From the IMG/VR virus record IMGVR_UViG_3300033981_000746, positions 1 to 21,030 of that record: 21,030 bases of DNA; one strand, given 5' to 3'. The DNA comes from a virus. This document shows positions 13,442 to 20,228 of this stretch, in pieces (positions within the stretch are counted from its first letter, which is position 1; each line of letters begins with the position of its first letter). Under the pieces are notes generated by a model that did no database searches, was not told the DNA's origin, and saw only the letters and a program-made list of their open reading frames with translations. Made by a program: the position numbers and the translations under genes.

Positions 13442-13770
13442 GACTTGCCATCAGCCACGGTGATACCAAAGTTTTCCGCAATAACACCGGCACCCTTAAG
13501 GACGCCAACGGCCGCCCGGTGCAGTTCGGTCTATGCAAAGGCAGCGCTGACCTGATTGGCTGGCGGACGGTCACGGTGACGCCTGAGATGGTCGGCACCC
13601 AAATGGCTGTGTTCCTATCCATTGAGGTGAAGACCCCCACAGGTAGGCTCAGGCCCGAGCAGCAGCAGTGGCTCGATGTGGTGCAGGCAGCCGGCGGCAT
13701 TGCTGGCGTGGCGCGCAGCGTCGAGGATGCCCAACGGTTGACCATGGATGACCAGGGTGGTATTGTGTGA
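13411..13770 (+). CDS. VRR-NUC nuclease
   Basis: 119 aa if it starts at TTG 13411, which gives the typical opening SEQRIQQEIRLAI; a GTG at 13372 in the same frame would add 13 residues unlike the family. The nuclease core of the VRR-NUC (PD-(D/E)XK) fold is present: FRNNTGTLKD, KGSADLIGW with the catalytic Asp, then LSIEVKTPTGRLRPEQQQW with the E-x-K pair. VRR-NUC proteins act on branched or flap DNA in phage replication and repair. It overlaps the methyltransferase end by 31 bases. The function fits the neighbouring helicase and recombination genes. Confidence 0.85.
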   Translation: MSEQRIQQEIRLAISHGDTKVFRNNTGTLKDANGRPVQFGLCKGSADLIGWRTVTVTPEMVGTQMAVFLSIEVKTPTGRLRPEQQQWLDVVQAAGGIAGVARSVEDAQRLTMDDQGGIV

Positions 13771-13807
13771 TCACGCAGGCAACCCGCCTGCACCACAGAT
13801 CCCACCC

Positions 13808-13987
13808 ATGACAACCACACTGACTCTGATCCTCGTCCTGCTGCTGCTGCCGTTGCTGGTGCTGCTGTGGGCGACGGAATCAACCGAGCAGCGCGCTAAG
13901 CGGCTGCGTAGCTACGGCTGGTCGCAGCGGCGCATTGCCGAGCATCTCGGCATCACCCGCTATCGCGTCCGCGTAGCACTGGCATGA
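13808..13987 (+). CDS. 59-aa membrane-anchored helix-turn-helix microprotein
   Basis: ATG 13808 gives 59 aa. Residues 1-22 (MTTTLTLILVLLLLPLLVLL) form a strong membrane helix. After a short linker (ATESTEQRAK), residues about 34-57 form a helix-turn-helix of the resolvase/transposase type (SYGWSQRRIAEHLGITRYRV). The predicted topology places a DNA-binding module on the cytoplasmic face of the membrane. A longer frame from 13748 would add a Pro-rich leader without support. No Shine-Dalgarno is seen. The role is unknown; DNA tethering or membrane-linked regulation is a hypothesis. Confidence 0.65.
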   Translation: MTTTLTLILVLLLLPLLVLLWATESTEQRAKRLRSYGWSQRRIAEHLGITRYRVRVALA

Positions 13988-14040
13988 GAAAACAGGGCGG
14001 CCCATCACCGCCCCTCGATCCTCACGACACCATTCTACTT

Positions 14041-14835
14041 ATGACAGCGACCATCTCAAACGAGCAGTATCACTCCGATCCAGCCGTCAGCGCCAGTCAC
14101 CTGAAAGCGGTAATGCAATCGCCTTACCATTACTGGAGCCGGTACGTTGACCCGAACCGCAGCCCGGTTGAACCGACTGCTGCGATGAAGCTGGGCAGCC
14201 TGGCCCATTGCGCCATCCTCGAACCCGACGAGCTGCTGAACCGCTACGGCATCTGCGCACCGCGCAACACCAAAGCCGGCAAGGAGCAGGCTGCGGCCAT
14301 GGAAGCCGAAGGTATCGAGGTGGTCACCAGCAGCGACATGGCACTGGCCATGGGCATGAGCGCTGCAGTGCAGGCGCACCCTGCAGCAGCAGCACTGCTC
14401 AAAGAGGGCAAGGCCGAGCAATCCTTCTGGTGGACTGATACATCCACCGGCATGCGTTGCAAGTGCCGTCCTGACTGGTACTACGGCAGCACTGTGGTGG
14501 ACATCAAGACCACCACCGACGCCAGCCCGCAGGCATTCGCCCGCAGCGTGGCCACATTCGGCTACCACATCCAGGCTGCGCACTACCTCGCTGGCCTGCA
14601 TGGTGCCGAGCGGTTCGTGTTCGTTGCAGTCGAGAAGACTTACCCGCACGCCGTTGCGGTGTATGAGCTCGACAGCGAAGCCCTTGCATTAGGGCGGACC
14701 ATGCGTGACAATGGCATGGACGTGATCGCCGGATGCCATGCCGCAGGCGTGTGGCCGGGCTACGGCGACACGTTTATCCAGACCATCAGCATGCCTAAGT
14801 GGGCAACAAATCCCATTCAAACTGAAACCTTCTGA
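14041..14835 (+). CDS. RecE-like / PD-(D/E)XK exonuclease
   Basis: 264 aa from ATG 14041 ([13 protein letters not shown]). A longer frame from 13984 overlaps the previous stop, but the extra 19 residues look like non-coding sequence, so 14041 is preferred. The domain resembles the RecE C-terminal exonuclease: [16 protein letters not shown] (about 18-32), [11 protein letters not shown] (52-62), RPDWY (143-147), [10 protein letters not shown] (152-161) with the catalytic Asp and Lys, and [12 protein letters not shown] (178-189). It resects double-strand ends to expose a 3' strand for the RecT-type annealing protein encoded next, whose start codon shares a base with this stop. Together they form a RecET-like recombination unit. 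Confidence 0.88.
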   Translation: MTATISNEQYHSDPAVSASHLKAVMQSPYHYWSRYVDPNRSPVEPTAAMKLGSLAHCAILEPDELLNRYGICAPRNTKAGKEQAAAMEAEGIEVVTSSDMALAMGMSAAVQAHPAAAALLKEGKAEQSFWWTDTSTGMRCKCRPDWYYGSTVVDIKTTTDASPQAFARSVATFGYHIQAAHYLAGLHGAERFVFVAVEKTYPHAVAVYELDSEALALGRTMRDNGMDVIAGCHAAGVWPGYGDTFIQTISMPKWATNPIQTETF

Positions 14836-15584
14836 TGTCAACAGCAATCACCACCTGGACCCCTGACCAGGTGCAACTGATCAGCAGCACCATTGCACCA
14901 GGCTGCACCAATGACGAGCTGCGCCTGTTTGCATATGCCTGCCAGCGCACCGGGCTGGATCCATTCAGCAAGCAGATCTACGCCATCAAGCGTGGCGGCA
15001 AGTTGACCATCCAAGCCGGCATTGACGGCCTCCGTGCTATTGCCGAGCGCACCGGGCAGCTGGATGGCAGCGAGACCTACTGGTGTGGCGAGGAAGGCGA
15101 CTGGCGTGATGTGTGGCTGTCATCCAAGCCACCTGCCGCGGCCAAGACGATCGTGCACCGGAAGGGCAGCAACCATGCCTTTGTTGGCGTTGCCCGGTTT
15201 GCGGACTACAACGCCGGCCAGGGGCTGTGGTCCAAGATGCCTGCCGCGATGATCGCCAAATGCTCCGAAGCACTGGCGCTGCGTAAGGCATTCCCCGCTG
15301 ACATGTCCGGTGTCTACACCACCGACGAGATGCAGCAAGCTGACGCCGAACCGGTCACCGTTACCACCGATAGCGCTCCTGCATTGCCTGCGCGTAAAGA
15401 CACCAGCAAGTTCTTCACTGCCGGTGCTGCTGCCATCGCCAAGGCCAAGAGCCTACAGGACCTCGAGGACCTACAACCGCGCATGGCAAAGCGGCTGGAA
15501 GATGGCGACTTGACGCAAGAGCAGCACGACAAGCTGCTGCAGCAGATGCTTGAGAAGGAGGCTGATCTTGTATCTGACGACTGA
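14835..15584 (+). CDS. recT: RecT/Bet-type single-strand annealing protein
   Basis: 249 aa, starting [20 protein letters not shown]. Residues about 25-170 match the Bet/RecT family: [60 protein letters not shown] followed by RKAFP. The protein anneals complementary single strands after resection by the RecE-like nuclease encoded just upstream. The C-terminal third (from about 175) is charged and helical and probably mediates contacts with SSB or the exonuclease. ATG 14835 overlaps the upstream stop by one base (TGATG). Confidence 0.93.
   Translation: MSTAITTWTPDQVQLISSTIAPGCTNDELRLFAYACQRTGLDPFSKQIYAIKRGGKLTIQAGIDGLRAIAERTGQLDGSETYWCGEEGDWRDVWLSSKPPAAAKTIVHRKGSNHAFVGVARFADYNAGQGLWSKMPAAMIAKCSEALALRKAFPADMSGVYTTDEMQQADAEPVTVTTDSAPALPARKDTSKFFTAGAAAIAKAKSLQDLEDLQPRMAKRLEDGDLTQEQHDKLLQQMLEKEADLVSDD
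15555..15561 (+). promoter_or_regulatory. Perfect Shine-Dalgarno that fixes a TTG start
   Basis: AAGGAGG lies 6 bases before TTG 15568, inside the end of recT. It is the best ribosome site in the window. It supports TTG 15568 rather than TTG 15550 or an ATG as the start of the following gene. Confidence 0.75.
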
Positions 15585-15771
15585 ACAGCTAGCAGCGCGT
15601 TGGGGTTTGAAGCCAAGCAGCATTAAATCCCAACGGCTGCGCGGCCAGGGGCCGGACTATTACACGGTCCCACGTTTCGGCTTGCCGTTAGGCGAGTCGC
15701 GGGTCAGGTATCCCATAGCGGACGTCCTGGCCTTTGAAGAGTCCAATTCCATTACCCCTGTCAACCCATGA
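15568..15771 (+). CDS. Winged-helix/excisionase-like DNA-binding protein
   Basis: 67 aa from TTG 15568, decided by a perfect AAGGAGG site. The sequence [20 protein letters not shown] (2-21) is a helix-turn-helix of the MerR/excisionase (HTH_17) type, followed by RQRG-style wing residues and a short strand ([13 protein letters not shown]), the standard end of this fold. It overlaps the recT end by 17 bases and the ssb start by ATGA. It may regulate transcription, or act as an architectural factor in recombination. No integrase is present in the window, so an excisionase role is unlikely to be provable here. Confidence 0.7.
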   Translation: MYLTTEQLAARWGLKPSSIKSQRLRGQGPDYYTVPRFGLPLGESRVRYPIADVLAFEESNSITPVNP

Positions 15772-16109
15772 GCCTTTATGCTTCCGGCGTCGTTCGTATT
15801 ATTAGCGAACCACAGATCAAGTTTTTTGATTCTGGCACTTGTGTTTGCAACTTCGGTGGTGGCATCAGCGAAGGCAAAGATAAGGACGGCAATTACATCA
15901 ACAACGCCATCGACGTAGAAGTCTGGGGCAAAGGCGGTCAGATGATCGCCGACAACTGCAAGAAAGGCGACAGCATCATGGTGACCGGTGCCATCCGCCG
16001 CCAGGACTGGAGCGACAAGGACACCGGCACCAAGCGCAGCAAGCATGTGCTGAACGTGCAACGGTTCGAGTACCTGCCGCGTGCTAAGTCAGAAGAGGCT
16101 GCGTTCTGA
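15768..16109 (+). CDS. ssb: Single-stranded DNA-binding protein
   Basis: 113 aa with a single OB fold: SGVVRIISEPQIKFFDSG, VCNFGGGIS, then IDVEVWGKGGQMIADNCKKG, SIMVTGAIRRQDW, and the aromatic positions typical of SSB. It is short, and its tail ends EEAAF rather than the usual DDDIPF, so it keeps an acidic/aromatic end in reduced form. It should coat single strands made by the exonuclease and helicases. It overlaps its upstream neighbour by ATGA, and the next tiny gene begins at its last base. Confidence 0.93.
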   Translation: MSLYASGVVRIISEPQIKFFDSGTCVCNFGGGISEGKDKDGNYINNAIDVEVWGKGGQMIADNCKKGDSIMVTGAIRRQDWSDKDTGTKRSKHVLNVQRFEYLPRAKSEEAAF

Positions 16110-16252
16110 TGACTGACATCAAGCAGGACAACGAGCGCCAGGAGCTGCTTGAGCGCTTATACCACGAGGACGGCCGGGATAATCCCGACCATCCAATGCA
16201 CTCACTCTACACGGGGCTTCATGAACAGCACATCAATCAAAGCAGCGTTTGA
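16109..16252 (+). CDS. 47-aa hypothetical protein
   Basis: ATG 16109 begins on the last base of the ssb stop (TGATG). It encodes MTDIKQDNERQELLERLYHE..., a charged helix, then DGRDNPDHPMHSLYTGL and a short tail. The sequence is protein-like, and the junction with ssb makes translation likely. It overlaps the next gene by 32 bases. It is not recognised as a known family. Confidence 0.6.
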   Translation: MTDIKQDNERQELLERLYHEDGRDNPDHPMHSLYTGLHEQHINQSSV

Positions 16253-16391
16253 CGCATGGTGGCGTGACAGCTATGGGGTGCCTCCGGGCACCCATGCCGT
16301 CATGACCCACGTTGCCTTTGCTGAACACATCCTCAAGCTGGTGGAGCTGACCTCTCCATCCGATGGATTGGTGGACGCTAATGACGACTGA
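16221..16391 (+). CDS. 56-aa hypothetical protein
   Basis: ATG 16221 (MNSTSIKAAFDAWWRDSYG) gives 56 aa; a longer frame from 16149 runs through the previous gene and has no protein-like N-terminus. The protein has a helix with Trp-Trp (AFDAWWRDSYG), a PPGTHAV turn and a second helix (AEHILKLVEL). It overlaps the preceding and following genes by 32 and 11 bases. No function is assigned. Confidence 0.58.
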   Translation: MNSTSIKAAFDAWWRDSYGVPPGTHAVMTHVAFAEHILKLVELTSPSDGLVDANDD

Positions 16392-16716
16392 ACACAAAGC
16401 AACGCCCGAGCAGTGGCAGGCAGACGCTGCACGCTGGCTGGACGTAATTGTCGAACTCCGCGCCAGGGTCGAGGCGCTTGAAGCCAACTCCAAGCCATCT
16501 CCTAATTCCTCCCAAATTGGGAGATCGCTGGTGGCGCGGGTGGCCATCGCAATCAGCCAATGCGAAGATTCGTCGTGCTGGGACGACGAGTCCGTCAACT
16601 GGACGCCAGAAGCCCGCGCTGCGATCCGCGAGGTGGCGGCGTGGATGACCAGCAATCCCGATATTTACTTTCCACCTGCGCTTGTCTTTGCGATTGAGCA
16701 GGAGATCGAACGATGA
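16381..16716 (+). CDS. 111-aa hypothetical protein
   Basis: Starts at ATG 16381 (MTTEHKATPEQWQADAARWL). The N-terminal half is a long helix with coiled-coil-like spacing (VIVELRARVEALEAN, about 21-36). The C-terminal half is a compact segment with WTPEARAAIREVAAWM. It overlaps the previous gene by 11 bases and the next by ATGA. No family is recognised; the composition is like small proteins in picocyanobacterial phages. Confidence 0.65.
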   Translation: MTTEHKATPEQWQADAARWLDVIVELRARVEALEANSKPSPNSSQIGRSLVARVAIAISQCEDSSCWDDESVNWTPEARAAIREVAAWMTSNPDIYFPPALVFAIEQEIER

Positions 16717-17045
16717 CCCATCCCATTACCCCATCGCCGGAGCTTCTCAAGCAGTGGGAAGACGACTGGTTTGACGAGCGCCAAAACGTCGATGTGCTGC
16801 TGATTCAAGCCTTCCAGACTGGCGCCGATCAAGAGCTGGAGGCGTGCATCGCTTGGTTTGACACCTACATCCCTGGTTATGAGCTAGTAGCCGACCGCCT
16901 CCGCGCTGCTCGCCGTCCCAAGCCGATGAGCTTGAAGGAGCAGGCGCTGGCCCTGATTGACGGCTGCAACGATCCCGACAACGATTACCTAGACGATGAC
17001 GCCCTAGCCACCATCCGCCGCGCCCTAGAGGCGCTACCCGAATGA
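16713..17045 (+). CDS. 110-aa hypothetical protein of a cyanophage-like family
   Basis: Begins MTHPITPSPELLKQWEDDW at ATG 16713 (ATGA overlap). It contains GADQELEACIAWFD and LRAARRPKPMSLKEQALAL, a wording I associate with a recurrent small protein in Synechococcus/Cyanobium phages and genomes; this is recollection rather than a search result. It ends with an acidic segment (CNDPDNDYLDDDALATIR). The function is unknown. It is one of the clearer hints towards a picocyanobacterial host. Confidence 0.68.
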   Translation: MTHPITPSPELLKQWEDDWFDERQNVDVLLIQAFQTGADQELEACIAWFDTYIPGYELVADRLRAARRPKPMSLKEQALALIDGCNDPDNDYLDDDALATIRRALEALPE

Positions 17046-17221
17046 TCAACATCGACTCCGACCAAGGCCGCATCGGTGAGCTGTGGTGGATCAACTCTCA
17101 GCCATCGGTGAAGATCTACGGCGGCAACATCGTCCAAGGCTTGCGACAAATCTTCGTCCTGTGGGGCACCTGCGGATATGGCCGCGACATCAAAGTCTGG
17201 CTGGAGCCGATTGACGATTAA
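17042..17221 (+). CDS. 59-aa hypothetical protein
   Basis: ATG 17042 overlaps the previous stop (ATGA) and runs to TAA 17221. The product is beta-rich: MINIDSDQGRIGELWWINS, VKIYGGNIVQGL, then QIFVLWGTCGYG and DIKVWLEPID. The layout suggests a small beta-sheet domain. No family is recognised. The 4-base junction makes it a likely real gene although it is very short. Confidence 0.62.
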   Translation: MINIDSDQGRIGELWWINSQPSVKIYGGNIVQGLRQIFVLWGTCGYGRDIKVWLEPIDD

Positions 17222-17309
17222 CATTAACGAAGCAGTGCATACCATTGCACTACAACTTGGACCATCACTTTGGCTTTTGCTGTTTCTAACCTATCTCGAC
17301 AGAAAATGA
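17211..17309 (+). CDS. Possible 32-aa membrane peptide
   Basis: A TTG at 17211 opens a 32-codon frame that ends with TGA at 17307-17309, overlapping the next ATG at 17306 in the ATGA pattern used throughout this cluster. The product has a hydrophobic core (ALQLGPSLWLLLFLTYL), a possible membrane helix. No Shine-Dalgarno is seen and the frame is very short. It fills the only gap between its neighbours, but may be non-coding. Confidence 0.33.
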   Translation: MTININEAVHTIALQLGPSLWLLLFLTYLDRK

Positions 17310-17530
17310 CTGACCTTTCCCCCGCTGCTCAAGCAGTGATCACTGCCAGCAACTGCGCTGGATCTCGGGTCGTGCAATTGCACATCGCCGCCGCTCTGCG
17401 AGCTGCTGCGGATCGGGTATTAGCCGCCCAATGGCAAGGGCGAATAGAACCCGATGCAGCGCACAGTCTCGGTATCAACTGGACCCGTGACGCGTTGCAC
17501 GCCATCGCCGCCGAGCTGGAGGGCCAATGA
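17306..17530 (+). CDS. 74-aa hypothetical protein
   Basis: ATG 17306 (MTDLSPAAQAVITASNCAG) gives 74 aa; the ATG-like frame from 17270 adds residues unlike protein. It is a helical, Ala-rich protein (AAALRAAADRVLAAQW, then ALHAIAAELEG). The MTDLSPAAQAV opening recurs in small proteins of picocyanobacterial phages, as far as I recall. It is coupled to the RlpA-like gene by an ATGA overlap. No function is assigned. Confidence 0.68.
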   Translation: MTDLSPAAQAVITASNCAGSRVVQLHIAAALRAAADRVLAAQWQGRIEPDAAHSLGINWTRDALHAIAAELEGQ

Positions 17531-17850
17531 TCCGCCTTGCATTGCTGCTGCTGCTCCAAGCGCCCGCCATGGCACAGCCCAGCAGGTCCGTGACTGCCAC
17601 CGTTTACGACGGCTGGTTCCATGGTCGCGTCACCTATTGCGGCCAGACGTACCAGCACTGGGGCGTCAGCGCCGCGCACCCATGGCTGAGCTGCGGCACC
17701 CGTGTTCGCGTCAGCCATCAAGGCCGCACGCTGGTGGTGCCAGTGACTGATCGCTGCGACTGCAACAGCATCGACCTCAGTGCTGGCGCTGCACACCGCT
17801 TAGGCGTGCCGCTTGACGGCATCGCAACCGTTCGCATCTCACACCAATGA
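17527..17850 (+). CDS. RlpA-like double-psi beta-barrel protein with signal peptide
   Basis: 107 aa. Residues 1-16 (MIRLALLLLLQAPAMA) form a signal peptide with a likely cut before Gln17. The mature part is a small double-psi beta barrel: ATVYDGWFHGRVTYCGQ, GTRVRVSHQGRTLVVPVTDR (with the D75 region), then CNSIDLSAGAAHRLG, matching the RlpA/expansin-like pattern V-x-D-R ... D-L-S. Several Cys residues fit disulfides outside the cytoplasm. RlpA proteins cut or bind glycan strands lacking peptides, so this may weaken or remodel the host wall during lysis or exit. It overlaps both neighbours by ATGA. Whether it is catalytic cannot be judged from sequence. Confidence 0.82.
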   Translation: MIRLALLLLLQAPAMAQPSRSVTATVYDGWFHGRVTYCGQTYQHWGVSAAHPWLSCGTRVRVSHQGRTLVVPVTDRCDCNSIDLSAGAAHRLGVPLDGIATVRISHQ

Positions 17851-18050
17851 ACGACCCAGTCAACCACCCATCGCATTACACGCAAGGCGGAATCGAGTGC
17901 ATCGAAGCCATCCAGGCAGCACTGACGACAGAAGAGTTCAAAGGCTACTGCAAAGGCAATGTGTTCAAATATGTCTGGCGTGAGCAACACAAAGGCGGCA
18001 ATGAGTCACTGCGCAAAGCCAATTGGTACATGCAATGGCTAATCAAGTAA
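17847..18050 (+). CDS. DUF3310 phage protein
   Basis: 67 aa with the DUF3310 signature NHPSHYTQGGIECIEAIQA (6-24), then FKGYCKGNVFKYVWREQHKG and a C-terminal helix (LRKANWYMQWLI). The family is common in phage replication/nucleotide regions and has been called a phage nucleotide kinase-like protein, but its activity is not established. It overlaps the RlpA-like gene by ATGA and the next gene by 16 bases. Confidence 0.85.
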   Translation: MNDPVNHPSHYTQGGIECIEAIQAALTTEEFKGYCKGNVFKYVWREQHKGGNESLRKANWYMQWLIK

Positions 18051-18271
18051 ACAAAGGCCGCAACTTTACGGTCAACATCCGCATGAGCCGTGAAGAGATC
18101 GAAGCTGCTCGCAAATTAGGCGACGGCAACATTAGTATGGGCTTCCGTCATGCCATACGGTATGCCTGCTGGAAGAACATGCGCCCGATTAAGCTCAGCA
18201 CCATGCTGCGCAGTGCGGCCGTCATGGCACAGGATCTAGAAGATGCCCGCGATTCAAGTTCAATGCCCTAG
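18035..18271 (+). CDS. RHH-like DNA-binding protein
   Basis: ATG 18035 (MANQVNKGRNFTVNIRMSRE) gives 78 aa. NFTVNIRMSREEIEAARKLG has the ribbon-then-helix form of CopG-type proteins, followed by ISMGFRHAIRYA as the second helix. The rest is a basic/helical tail. It overlaps DUF3310 by 16 bases and the zinc-ribbon gene by 29 bases. A regulatory role is inferred; the fold match is moderate. Confidence 0.55.
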   Translation: MANQVNKGRNFTVNIRMSREEIEAARKLGDGNISMGFRHAIRYACWKNMRPIKLSTMLRSAAVMAQDLEDARDSSSMP

Positions 18272-18467
18272 CTGCACATCTAGGCAGACCTATATCGTCA
18301 TGACCAATCAACTTGACGATGGCACTATCGTTAGGCGTCGCCACTGCAGAGCCTGCGATCATCGGTGGTACACGCAGCAACCAGCCGAAGTGCAGGTGCC
18401 GCGCTGCCTATTGCAGTGGTCCAATAAAAAGTACATCATCGCTATCCGCAACAATGATCCTTTGTGA
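18243..18467 (+). CDS. Small zinc-ribbon protein, NrdR-like
   Basis: 74 aa with two Cys pairs: C8-x2-C11 (QCPSC) and C35-x2-C38 (HCRAC) spaced by an R-rich strand (TIVRRRHCRACDHRWYT). This is the zinc-ribbon layout of the NrdR N-terminus, where the finger binds DNA upstream of ribonucleotide reductase genes. The ATP-cone domain of true NrdR is absent, so it is only the ribbon. It lies directly before dCTP deaminase, so nucleotide-metabolism control is a reasonable guess. It overlaps the dcd start by 14 bases. Confidence 0.72.
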   Translation: MPAIQVQCPSCTSRQTYIVMTNQLDDGTIVRRRHCRACDHRWYTQQPAEVQVPRCLLQWSNKKYIIAIRNNDPL

Positions 18468-19005
18468 CACCGAGATCCACGACTTGATTCAACAGGGCAT
18501 GGTGCAGCATCACCAGCAAGAGCTGATCAACCCTGCCAGCTTGGACCTGCGGCTTGGCAATCTGATCATGCTTGAATCGGTGGAGTCGCACCAGATGATT
18601 CCACTATCGATCAAGGACTACACCGCCGAGCATCCGTATCAGTTGGTGCCAGGGCAGTTCATCCTTGCGCAGACCATTGAGACCTTCGTCATGCCGGAGG
18701 ACGTCGCCGGGTTGTTTTTTCTGAAGTCAAGCCGCGCACGCGAGGGCTATGAGAACCTGCACGCCGGCTATGCCGATCCAGGCTGGCATGGCAGCGCACT
18801 AACGCTTGAGCTGAAGAATGCCCGCCAGTTGCAGCCGCTGCCGATCTACCCAGGGCTGAAGATCGGGCAAATGGTATTCTTCCGCATGAGCCAACGCCCG
18901 GCACTGAGCTACGCGCTGACTGGCAGTTACAACAACGACCAGCTAGTCGCGGCCTCTAAGCAGTTCAGCAGCCGCAGCCAGATGCCACGGTTCAACGCTG
19001 CATGA
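18454..19005 (+). CDS. dcd: dCTP deaminase
   Basis: 183 aa from ATG 18454 (MILCDTEIHDLIQQGMV). It converts dCTP to dUTP in thymidylate supply. Motifs: INPASLDLRLG (25-35), KSSRAREGYENLHAGYADPG (91-110), WHGSALTLELKN with the likely catalytic Glu at about 119, and IGQMVFFRM (137-145). A longer frame from 18313 runs through the zinc-ribbon gene and is a shadow. No dUTPase is present in the window, so host dUTPase may complete the path, or this enzyme may also make dUMP as some bifunctional members do. Confidence 0.9.
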   Translation: MILCDTEIHDLIQQGMVQHHQQELINPASLDLRLGNLIMLESVESHQMIPLSIKDYTAEHPYQLVPGQFILAQTIETFVMPEDVAGLFFLKSSRAREGYENLHAGYADPGWHGSALTLELKNARQLQPLPIYPGLKIGQMVFFRMSQRPALSYALTGSYNNDQLVAASKQFSSRSQMPRFNAA

Positions 19006-19185
19006 GCGCATCGCTTCAGCGATTAACCACTTGATCTGTGATCGCTGGCTGGCCTCTTGTTCAGCCAGCAGCAGCGCATACTCCAGCAGTGCGTTGTAAT
19101 CCTTTGCTGCATGTAGCTCACGCAACATCTGGGCATTGGCTGCGCCGTGAAATTGTGCTTCCATTGTGTGAACTAACGGATTCAT
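18943..19185 (-). CDS. Possible small protein antisense to the dcd end
   Basis: The minus strand from ATG 19185 gives 80 aa (MNPLVHTMEAQFHGAANAQM...) with a convincing helical body (LRELHAAKDYNALLEYALLL, then EQEASQRSQIKWLIAEAMRS). The last 63 bases run under the dcd C-terminus on the other strand. It fills the 181-base gap between dcd and the sigma factor, which otherwise has no plus-strand gene. It has no visible promoter or Shine-Dalgarno, and faces against the operon, so the call is tentative. Confidence 0.42.
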   Translation of the reverse strand: MNPLVHTMEAQFHGAANAQMLRELHAAKDYNALLEYALLLAEQEASQRSQIKWLIAEAMRSCSVEPWHLAAAAELLRGRD

Positions 19186-19186
19186 C

Positions 19187-20083
19187 ATGTCTGACAGCAT
19201 CAAGGACTATCTCAACAGTATCGCCAAGTATCCACTGTTGACACCGCAGCAAGAGATACAACTCGGGAGGCGCGTGCAGCGGCTGCGTGAACTGCAATCA
19301 CTGAATCGCCCGCTGACCAACGCTGAACAGCGTGAGAAGCGCAGCGGTGAACGCGCCCGCCAGCGGTTCATCCAGTGCAACCTGCAACTGGTCGTGCATG
19401 TCGCCCGCAGGTACGACAAGCGCAATAACAAGACCATGGAACTGCTCGACCTGATCCAGGAGGGCAACATCGGATTGGCGCGTGCTGTTGAGCTGTTTGA
19501 CCCAAGCCGCGGCTATAAGTTCTCGACCTATGCCTACTGGTGGATCCGCCAAGGCATCACGCGTGCACTGATCAGCAGCGATGCCATTATCCGACTACCG
19601 ATCGGTGTGCACGAGACGATGTATAAGATCAACCGCACGATCCAGCATCTCAGCCACCAGCTCGGTTACCAACCGAGCATCACCAGAGTGGCAGAAGAGA
19701 TCGACATGGATCCTGGCGAGCTATCCAATTTGCTCCGGCAAACCTACACCGTTACCAGTATCGACCAACAGATCAACAACTCAGAAGGCCACAGCATTGT
19801 TGACACCATTGCCGACCCCAATGTAGTTGACAATGACATCAGCCAAGATGTGCAAATCATGCTGCGTTACGTTGACCAGTACCTAGACGATAGAACCAAG
19901 GCAGTCATTGAAGCGCGGTCGTGCTATCCAGCCGTCACATGGACGCAACTTGAACGCGAGTATGGCATTTCGAAGACTGCCCTGTACGACATCTATAAGC
20001 GCGGCGTCGGTCGCATCCGTATGCTGATGAGCAACCCCCTAGCGGACACGCCCCTTGGAACCAACGATCAAGCGGCACGGTGA
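19187..20083 (+). CDS. Phage-encoded sigma factor, cyanobacterial group-2 style, with divergent region 4
   Basis: 298 aa. It begins like cyanobacterial sigma factors (DSIKDYLNSIAKYPLLTPQQ at 3-22, then EIQLGRRVQ). Region 2 is intact (FIQCNLQLVVHVARRYDKRN, DLIQEGNIGLARAVELFDPS, YKFSTYAYWWIRQGITRAL; 61-127), so core binding and -10 recognition look normal. Region 3 begins IRLPIGVHETMYKINR (135-150). Region 4 (about 222-282) is degenerate: where sigma-70 has R-E-R-x-R-Q in the recognition helix, this protein has KTALYD (263-268) within GISKTALYDIYKRG, so the residues that contact the -35 element are replaced. This suggests altered promoter recognition. It starts about 180 bases after dcd. Confidence 0.9.
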   Translation: MSDSIKDYLNSIAKYPLLTPQQEIQLGRRVQRLRELQSLNRPLTNAEQREKRSGERARQRFIQCNLQLVVHVARRYDKRNNKTMELLDLIQEGNIGLARAVELFDPSRGYKFSTYAYWWIRQGITRALISSDAIIRLPIGVHETMYKINRTIQHLSHQLGYQPSITRVAEEIDMDPGELSNLLRQTYTVTSIDQQINNSEGHSIVDTIADPNVVDNDISQDVQIMLRYVDQYLDDRTKAVIEARSCYPAVTWTQLEREYGISKTALYDIYKRGVGRIRMLMSNPLADTPLGTNDQAAR

Positions 20084-20084
20084 C

Positions 20085-20228
20085 ATGTGGCGCGTCTGTA
20101 TCAACGGCATGTGCCGTGATCATGCACAAGACTGGCAGGCGCTTATCTTCTATCATCAGATGTTGAATCAATCAACCAATCCTGAATCTTTAATACGCGA
20201 TCAACAGTCCATGAGTCCTGACGGCTGA
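20085..20228 (+). CDS. Possible 47-aa protein overlapping the HNH gene end
   Basis: ATG 20085, two bases after the sigma stop, opens a 47-aa frame (MWRVCINGMCRDHAQDWQAL, then IFYHQMLNQS). The start and first 20 residues look protein-like, but the second half lies under the minus-strand HNH gene (86 bases shared). No Shine-Dalgarno is seen. It is either the last gene of the rightward cluster or an accident. Confidence 0.38.
   Translation: MWRVCINGMCRDHAQDWQALIFYHQMLNQSTNPESLIRDQQSMSPDG

Noticed and set aside
13995-14013. GGGCGG...CCGCCC hairpin between the microprotein and the RecE-like gene as a terminator
   Set aside because: Stem of 6 with a 7-base loop but no following T tract, and transcription of the downstream recombination genes must continue from upstream.
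19010-19023. ATCGC/GCGAT hairpin just after dcd as a terminator
   Set aside because: Only a 5-bp stem and no T tract; too weak to call.
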